Part shown: one piece after another, positions 59,053 to 64,000 of the stretch
How the letters are laid out: each line of letters begins with the position of its first letter
How positions within the stretch are numbered: the stretch's first letter is position 1
Source of the DNA: Flavobacterium sp. MK4S-17
GTDB taxonomy: Bacteria; Bacteroidota; Bacteroidia; Flavobacteriales; Flavobacteriaceae
NCBI RefSeq assembly: GCF_009848495.1
Contig: NZ_WWEP01000008.1
Location: forward strand, 1-64,000
DNA length: 64,000 bases
Direction: 5' to 3'
Made by a program: the position numbers and the translations under genes
The notes under the pieces: model-generated
The model's database searches: none
Told to the model about the DNA's origin: nothing
The model's input: only the letters and a program-made list of their open reading frames with translations

Positions 59053-61863
59053 ATGAGAAATTTAAGACTGTGGTTGTTCCTGTTAGCCGCACCCGTAGTG
59101 GCGATGGCACAGGGCCCGAAGGGTACCGACCCTATTCCGTTTGACCCGAATGTAAAAACCGGGAAACTTAAAAACGGGTTAACCTATTATATTAGGAAAA
59201 ATGATAAGCCAGAAGATAAAGTAGATTTAAGGCTGGTAATAAATGCAGGTTCCATCCTGGAAAATGATGACCAGCAGGGGCTTGCCCACTTTATGGAGCA
59301 TATGTGCTTTAATGGTACCAAGCGTTTTCCTAAAAATGCATTGATTGACTACCTGCAAAGCATAGGGGTTAAATTTGGGCAGCACCTTAATGCCTATACA
59401 GGTTTTGACGAAACCGTTTATTTCCTGCCTATACCATCAGACGATAAAGAAAAACTGGAAAAGGGTTTCCAGATTATAGAGGACTGGGCTTTTAATACGG
59501 TACTAACCCCTGAAGAAATAGATAAGGAAAGGGGAGTGGTGCTGGAAGAATATCGTTTGGGGCTTGGCGCAGACGACAGGATGGAAAAGCGCTTTATGCC
59601 TAAAATGCTTTATAAATCGCATTATAAAGACCGTATGCCGATAGGTAAAAAGGAAATACTTGAAAATTTTACCTATGATAAGCTTAAAAACTTTTATAAA
59701 GATTGGTACAGGCCGGACCTTATGAGTGTAATTGTAGTGGGCGATATTGATGTTGCAGAAATGGAGCAAAAAATTAAAGACCATTTCTCGTCTTACAAAA
59801 ACCCTAAAAATGAAAGGGAAAGAAAATACTTTGATGTGCCAAACCATGAGCAGACTTTTGTAGCTATAGAGTCTGATAAAGAGGCTTCGTTCTCACAGGT
59901 TCAGTTGGTTTATAAAGATTATACAGAGCCTAAGAAAATGGTTACAATAAACGATTTTAATGATAACCTTAAAAGGGGGCTTTTTTCAACCATGCTTAAC
60001 AACAGGCTTGAGGAGCTTGTAAATTCGGCCAACCCGCCATTTACTTATGGCTATTCCTACTATGGCGATACCTGGGCAAGAACAAAAAAAGGATATCAGT
60101 CATTTGCCATGGCATCTGAAGAAAAGCAGCTTGATGCGCTAAAAGTTTTAGTAGAGGAAAACCTTCGTGTAAAAAAATACGGCTTTACAGCTTCTGAGCT
60201 TGAAAGGGCAAAAACGGAATACCTGGCCCGTATGGAAAGAGCCTATAATGACAGGGGCAAGACAGAATCTGAAAATTTTGTGTGGAGTTACCAGTCCCAT
60301 TTCCTCGAAAATGAACCGGCGCCGGGTATAGAGTGGACTTACAAAACCATGCAGCAGCTATTGCCTGCTATAAAGGTTGAAGATATAAACGGCCTGATTA
60401 ATACTTATATTAAAGATGACAACAGGGTAGTGGTATTTACAGGCCCTGAAAAAGAAAACCTTAAAAAGCCAACTGAGCAAGAAGTACTTGCAGTGCTTAA
60501 TATGAGCGATGCTGATATTACTCCGTATAAGGATGCTGAAGTGGCCTCCGGCCTTTTAAGAAAAGAAGTAAAACCGGGCAGTATTACTAAAAAGGAAAAT
60601 AACGCAAAACTTGGTACAACTACTCTTACATTAAGTAATGGTGCCAGGGTTACTTACAAAAAAACCGATTTTAAAAACGATGAGGTTCTTTTAAGTGCTG
60701 TAAGTTTTGGGGGTTCCAACCTTTATTCCAATGAGGATTATAAAAAAGTGCAGTTTGCCAATGGCGCACTTGCCGAAGCTGGTTTTTCAGGTTTAAAACT
60801 GAACGATATTAATAAATTCATGACAGGTAAAATAGCGTATGTAAGCCCTTATATAGGTGGTATTAACGAAGGTTTTTCCGGCAGTTCAACTCCTAAGGAT
60901 ATGGAATATATGTTCCAGATGCTGCATGCTTATTTTACCGACCTTAATTATGATAATGAGGCTTATGAGAGCTACAAGCAAAAGCAATCTGCTTTCTTTG
61001 GCAACCTTGCATCGCAGCCGGAAGTTTATTTCCAGCAGGAAGTATTTGGCTTCCTTTTAAAGGATAACCCTCGTTTTAACGGTATTTTCCCTGATGAAAA
61101 GTCATGGGCAGAAACCGACTATAAATTAGCTTATGAAAAATACAAAGAACGTTTTGCCAATGCGGGCGACTTTGAATTTTTCTTTGTGGGTAATATAGAT
61201 GATAAAGCAATTGAAGATTTTTCAGCAAAATATATAGCTTCCCTGCCATCGGCCAATACAAAGGAAAAGGCGGTTGACAACGGGTACAGGATGCTTTCGG
61301 GCAGCCATAAAAAAGTAGTTAATAAAGGTACTGACCCTAAAAGTACAGTAATGATAAGGTATTATGGCGATGCGCCTTATTCTCCTAAAGAAGACCTTGC
61401 ACTACAGGCATTAGGCGAAATACTTACCATTAAACTTACAGAACAGTTAAGGGAAAAAGAAAGCGGTGTGTATGGCATAGGCGCAAGGGGAAGCATGGGT
61501 AAAGTACCTTACGGCTCATACAGTTTTAGTATATCTTTCCCTTGCGGGCCGGAAAATGCAGAAAAGTTAACGGAGTCGGCACTAAAAGAAGTACAAAAAA
61601 TTGTAGATAACGGGCCGGATGAAAAAGACCTTTCTAAATTTAAAGAAGCTGAGTTCCTTGAATACAAAAAGAGCATCAAGGAAAATAAATACTGGCTTAA
61701 CTATTTAAATGAAGCTTACCTTAACGGTACAAATCCTGAAAACATACTTAAAGTAGAGGAAAGAGTAACAGCCCTAACAGCTAAAGATGTACAGGAGGTA
61801 GCTAAAAAATACCTTACCAAAGATAAGGTTATAGCTATGCTGATGCCGGAACAGCAAAATTAA
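59053..61863 (+). CDS. M16-family (pitrilysin-type) metallopeptidase
   Basis: This 936-residue secreted or periplasmic peptidase has a signal peptide (about 1-19, ending AMA). The inverted zinc motif HFMEH (H79, E82, H83) is followed by a distal metal glutamate E159 in KERGVVLEE. A second M16 half (from about 480) lacks the HxxEH motif, as expected. M16 enzymes degrade peptides in a closed chamber. It overlaps the convergent methyltransferase gene by 4 bases. Confidence 0.93.
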   Translation: MRNLRLWLFLLAAPVVAMAQGPKGTDPIPFDPNVKTGKLKNGLTYYIRKNDKPEDKVDLRLVINAGSILENDDQQGLAHFMEHMCFNGTKRFPKNALIDYLQSIGVKFGQHLNAYTGFDETVYFLPIPSDDKEKLEKGFQIIEDWAFNTVLTPEEIDKERGVVLEEYRLGLGADDRMEKRFMPKMLYKSHYKDRMPIGKKEILENFTYDKLKNFYKDWYRPDLMSVIVVGDIDVAEMEQKIKDHFSSYKNPKNERERKYFDVPNHEQTFVAIESDKEASFSQVQLVYKDYTEPKKMVTINDFNDNLKRGLFSTMLNNRLEELVNSANPPFTYGYSYYGDTWARTKKGYQSFAMASEEKQLDALKVLVEENLRVKKYGFTASELERAKTEYLARMERAYNDRGKTESENFVWSYQSHFLENEPAPGIEWTYKTMQQLLPAIKVEDINGLINTYIKDDNRVVVFTGPEKENLKKPTEQEVLAVLNMSDADITPYKDAEVASGLLRKEVKPGSITKKENNAKLGTTTLTLSNGARVTYKKTDFKNDEVLLSAVSFGGSNLYSNEDYKKVQFANGALAEAGFSGLKLNDINKFMTGKIAYVSPYIGGINEGFSGSSTPKDMEYMFQMLHAYFTDLNYDNEAYESYKQKQSAFFGNLASQPEVYFQQEVFGFLLKDNPRFNGIFPDEKSWAETDYKLAYEKYKERFANAGDFEFFFVGNIDDKAIEDFSAKYIASLPSANTKEKAVDNGYRMLSGSHKKVVNKGTDPKSTVMIRYYGDAPYSPKEDLALQALGEILTIKLTEQLREKESGVYGIGARGSMGKVPYGSYSFSISFPCGPENAEKLTESALKEVQKIVDNGPDEKDLSKFKEAEFLEYKKSIKENKYWLNYLNEAYLNGTNPENILKVEERVTALTAKDVQEVAKKYLTKDKVIAMLMPEQQN

Positions 61864-62627
61864 TCCTTAAAGCATATCGGTATTATCTCGCCTTCTGCAA
61901 GACAAAATCGCTCCACATCCTGTGGGGCGATTTTTTTTGTATAATCTTCTTCCACTACACGAAATCCTATGCTGCGAAGTTTATCAAAATAATCACGGCC
62001 ATATACCCTGACGTGGTCATACTGCCCAAAAATTCGGGCACGTTCCTTCGCGTCAGTAATAGAGTTGTCTTCAAAAGTTTCGGCCCTGTTTAAATCCTGC
62101 GGTATCTGGAAAATACCCATTCCCCCGGGCTTAAGTACACGGTAAAGTTCCTGCATTGCTTTAGTGTCATCGGGAATATGTTCCAGTACATGGTTGCAAA
62201 GAATCATGTCGTAACTATCATCCGAAAAAGGCAGGTTGCATATATCCGCCTTTACATCTGCCAGTGGCGAATATAAATCAGTGGTAGTGTAATCAAGGTT
62301 TTTCATTTTCCTGAAACGCTTGTAAAAAGCCTGTTCAGGGGCAAAATGCAACACTTTTTTTGGCGCGGTAAAAAAATCGGTTTCATTTTTTAAATAAAGC
62401 CATAATAGGCGGTGCCTTTCCAGGGATAGTGTGCTTGGTGAAAGCACATTATTACGCTGTTTGCCGTAGCCGTAAGGTAAAAAGCTGCGGAAGCTTTTAC
62501 CGTCAATAGTGTCGGTATAGGTGCTTCCTTTTAAAGCTGCTGCCAAAACAGGGCGCGCTACATAACTTAAACGTATAAGCAATGGGCGCGGAATAGTATT
62601 AAGGATAAGTTTAAACAGTTTTTTCAT
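61860..62627 (-). CDS. Class I SAM-dependent methyltransferase
   Basis: This 255-residue protein has the SAM-binding fold: VLHFAPEQAF (about 91-100), motif YDMILCNHVLEHIPDDTKAM (about 138-157) with the C-NHVLEHI signature, and a following ELYRVLKPGGMGIF strand. The substrate is unknown. It lies 13 bases downstream of map in the minus direction, so the two are likely co-transcribed. Confidence 0.9.
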   Translation of the reverse strand: MKKLFKLILNTIPRPLLIRLSYVARPVLAAALKGSTYTDTIDGKSFRSFLPYGYGKQRNNVLSPSTLSLERHRLLWLYLKNETDFFTAPKKVLHFAPEQAFYKRFRKMKNLDYTTTDLYSPLADVKADICNLPFSDDSYDMILCNHVLEHIPDDTKAMQELYRVLKPGGMGIFQIPQDLNRAETFEDNSITDAKERARIFGQYDHVRVYGRDYFDKLRSIGFRVVEEDYTKKIAPQDVERFCLAEGEIIPICFKD

Positions 62628-62640
62628 TTACACTGAAATG

Positions 62641-63459
62641 TTATACTGCAAGCGGCTCACGCCTGAATTCGTTTTCCTCATCGCTTTCAATACCCAAAGC
62701 TTTATATATATAAGCATAGGTTGAAAGCAATTCGGGCCTGCCATTAATAAGGGCAACATTATGCTCAAAATGTGCACTTGGCTTTCCGTCACGTGTTACT
62801 ATAGTCCAGCCGTCTTTTAACTGGCGGACATTTTTAGTTCCCATATTTATCATAGGCTCTATAGCTACAACCATACCTTCTATAAAAAGCTTGCCCCTGC
62901 CGCGTTTTCCATAATTAGGCATTTCGGGGTCTTCGTGCATTTTTCGCCCAAGTCCATGGCCTACCAGTTCGCGCACCACACCATAGCCTTCAGCCTCGGT
63001 ATATTTTTGTATGGCGTTACCTACATCTTCTACGCGGTTGCCTACCCTGAATTCGCGTATGCCTACATAAAGAGATTCTTTTGTAACCTGTAAAAGTTTT
63101 TTTGTTTCAGGGGCTACTTCGCCCACTTCAAAAGTATAAGCATGGTCACCGTAAAATTCATTTTTAAGCGCACCACAGTCTACCGATACAATATCTCCAT
63201 CTTCTATTGGCCTGTTGTTTGGCAGGCCGTGCACCACTTGCTCATTAACACTGGTAAGCAGTGTTGAGGGGCAGCCGTATAATCCTAAAAATCCCGGTAC
63301 TGCGCCATGGTCGCGTATAAAAGTTTCAGCAAGTTTGTCCAATTGCAGTGTTGTTATGCCCGGCTTTATTTCGCCTGCCAGCATACCCAGTGTTTTAGAT
63401 ACTATAAGGGCGCTTTCACGCATTAACTCAATCTCTTCTCTGGTTTTAGGTATAATCAT
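62641..63459 (-). CDS. map: Type I methionine aminopeptidase
   Basis: Map removes initiator methionine from new proteins. I choose the ATG at 63459 (MIIPKTREEIELM), the conserved N-terminus; an ATG two codons upstream (63465) is possible. The 272-residue product carries the five metal ligands: D94 (SVDCG), D105 (YGDHAYTF), H168 (GHGLG), E201 (IEPMI) and E232 (FEHN). It has no N-terminal extension. Confidence 0.95.
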   Translation of the reverse strand: MIIPKTREEIELMRESALIVSKTLGMLAGEIKPGITTLQLDKLAETFIRDHGAVPGFLGLYGCPSTLLTSVNEQVVHGLPNNRPIEDGDIVSVDCGALKNEFYGDHAYTFEVGEVAPETKKLLQVTKESLYVGIREFRVGNRVEDVGNAIQKYTEAEGYGVVRELVGHGLGRKMHEDPEMPNYGKRGRGKLFIEGMVVAIEPMINMGTKNVRQLKDGWTIVTRDGKPSAHFEHNVALINGRPELLSTYAYIYKALGIESDEENEFRREPLAV

Positions 63460-63530
63460 GCTCATTAGTTTTCGATTACAAAAGTACAATATTCCGCTAA
63501 TATTATGCCGAACATGAGTTTTATCATATT

Positions 63531-63557
63531 TTGTAACTTTAAGCATGGGTAATTTTG
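63531..63557 (+). promoter_or_regulatory. Probable promoter of the CoA-transferase gene
   Basis: TTG (63531-63533) and TAATTTTG (63550-63557) are 16 bases apart, slightly short of consensus. The ATG follows at 63574. Confidence 0.5.
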
Positions 63558-63573
63558 CTTAAAATTTTTAGGT

Positions 63574-64000
63574 ATGGGTAAATATGTAACTGCGGCCGAG
63601 GCCGTAAAGATTATCAATTCGGGCAACCGGGTTTATGTGCAGGCTGCAGCCGCAACACCAACTGTTTTAACCAAAGCATTAGCCGAAAGGGCTGTTGAAT
63701 TGCGCAATGTGGAAATTTGCCATATGCACACCGAGGGCGAAGCACCTTATGCCGACCCTGCTTTAATGGACAGTTTTCATGTTAATTCGTTTTTTATAGG
63801 TAAAAATGTAAGGCATACACTCACTGCAGGAAACGGTTCATACACCCCTGTATTTTTGAGCGAACTCCCCCGGTTGTTCAGGAAAAAGGTATTACAGCTT
63901 GATGCAGCTTTTATACAGGTTTCACCGCCGGACAGCCACGGCTACTGCTCACTGGGTGTTTCGGTTGAGGCCAGTATAGCGGCAATAGAAAATGCCAAAT
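63574..64000 (+). CDS. Acetyl-CoA hydrolase/transferase family, 3' end outside window
   Basis: The first 142 codons of a CoA-transferase-family gene begin at the ATG at 63574. They match the N-terminal domain of acetyl-CoA hydrolase/4-hydroxybutyrate CoA-transferase-type proteins: AEAVKIINSGNRVYVQAAAATPTVL, described here by its ends, then HTEGEAPY and a DAAFIQVSPPDSHGYCSLGVSV strand. These move CoA between acyl groups such as acetate and succinate. The catalytic glutamate would be beyond the window edge. An ATG at 63545 is in another frame. Confidence 0.85.
   Translation, partial: MGKYVTAAEAVKIINSGNRVYVQAAAATPTVLTKALAERAVELRNVEICHMHTEGEAPYADPALMDSFHVNSFFIGKNVRHTLTAGNGSYTPVFLSELPRLFRKKVLQLDAAFIQVSPPDSHGYCSLGVSVEASIAAIENAK

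Noticed and set aside
59503..59847. Minus-strand frame opposite the M16 peptidase
   Set aside because: It is antisense to a well-supported enzyme and has no motif or start context.

Overview
The window looks like a chromosomal segment from a member of the Flavobacteriaceae (Bacteroidota), probably close to Flavobacterium. Evidence for this: several proteins carry signals of the type IX secretion system (T9SS), including a YPNP-type C-terminal sorting domain and a gliding-motility-type (type B) C-terminal domain. There is a T9SS plug-type protein, an S46 dipeptidyl-peptidase, and a SusB-like GH97 alpha-glucosidase. FolK is fused to a deoxynucleoside kinase. Promoters match the Bacteroidota pattern TTG-N(16-21)-TANNTTTG and genes lack clear Shine-Dalgarno sites. 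Most of it is ordinary, densely packed core genome with many small operons, clear intrinsic terminators, and convergent genes that abut or overlap. I saw no CRISPR array, rRNA, transposase or prophage.

Layout. 1-4204: the 5' part of a giant secreted adhesin made of fibronectin-III and jelly-roll-like modules (minus). 4362-12683: a minus-strand envelope cluster (CBS protein, nadK, DUF6089 barrel, uppS, bamA, two OmpH/Skp chaperones, murI). 12783-14272: pdxJ and an esterase (plus), meeting an AsmA-like gene end to end. 16120-19438: a FadL-type porin with an SGNH-hydrolase lipoprotein, then a small holin-like membrane protein. 19534-22928: trigger factor, clpP, clpX (protein quality control). 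23082-27793: GH97 glucosidase, a tiny lipoprotein, a GH3-family protein and a DUF2797 protein. 27825-33582: AsmA, SppA and FolK-dNK. 33572-38946: a C-type-lectin T9SS protein, a SpoU methyltransferase and MutS. 39097-39272: tRNA-Gly and tRNA-Leu behind a textbook promoter. 39426-41966: a small acidic lipoprotein and a DPP11-type peptidase. 42088-44459: a compositionally foreign ATPase/STAS-like gene fitted tightly in front of a Crp-family regulator and an AhpD-like protein. 44546-48949: WaaA and GNAT (minus), then a sugar aminotransferase, GalE and a small membrane protein (plus). 48952-54626: FabD, a YiiX-like hydrolase, a DUF4878 lipoprotein, PurT, an aspartate aminotransferase and a desaturase. 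54735-64000: RsmG, PruA, ApaG, T9SS plug protein, M16 peptidase, a methyltransferase, Map and the start of a CoA-transferase.

How the genes fit together: envelope construction dominates (lipid carrier UppS, BamA with its chaperones, AsmA-like proteins, WaaA for Kdo transfer, GalE and DegT for sugars, FabD and desaturase for lipids). Outward-facing scavenging is also present (FadL-SGNH, GH97, DPP11, M16 peptidase), together with T9SS cargo and plug.

The least explained item is the gene at 42088-43356. It joins a GHKL-type ATPase to a C-terminal STAS-like (DUF4325-type) domain and perhaps an N-terminal one, and its base composition differs sharply from its neighbours. It is my best candidate for an undescribed switch or defence-type regulator.
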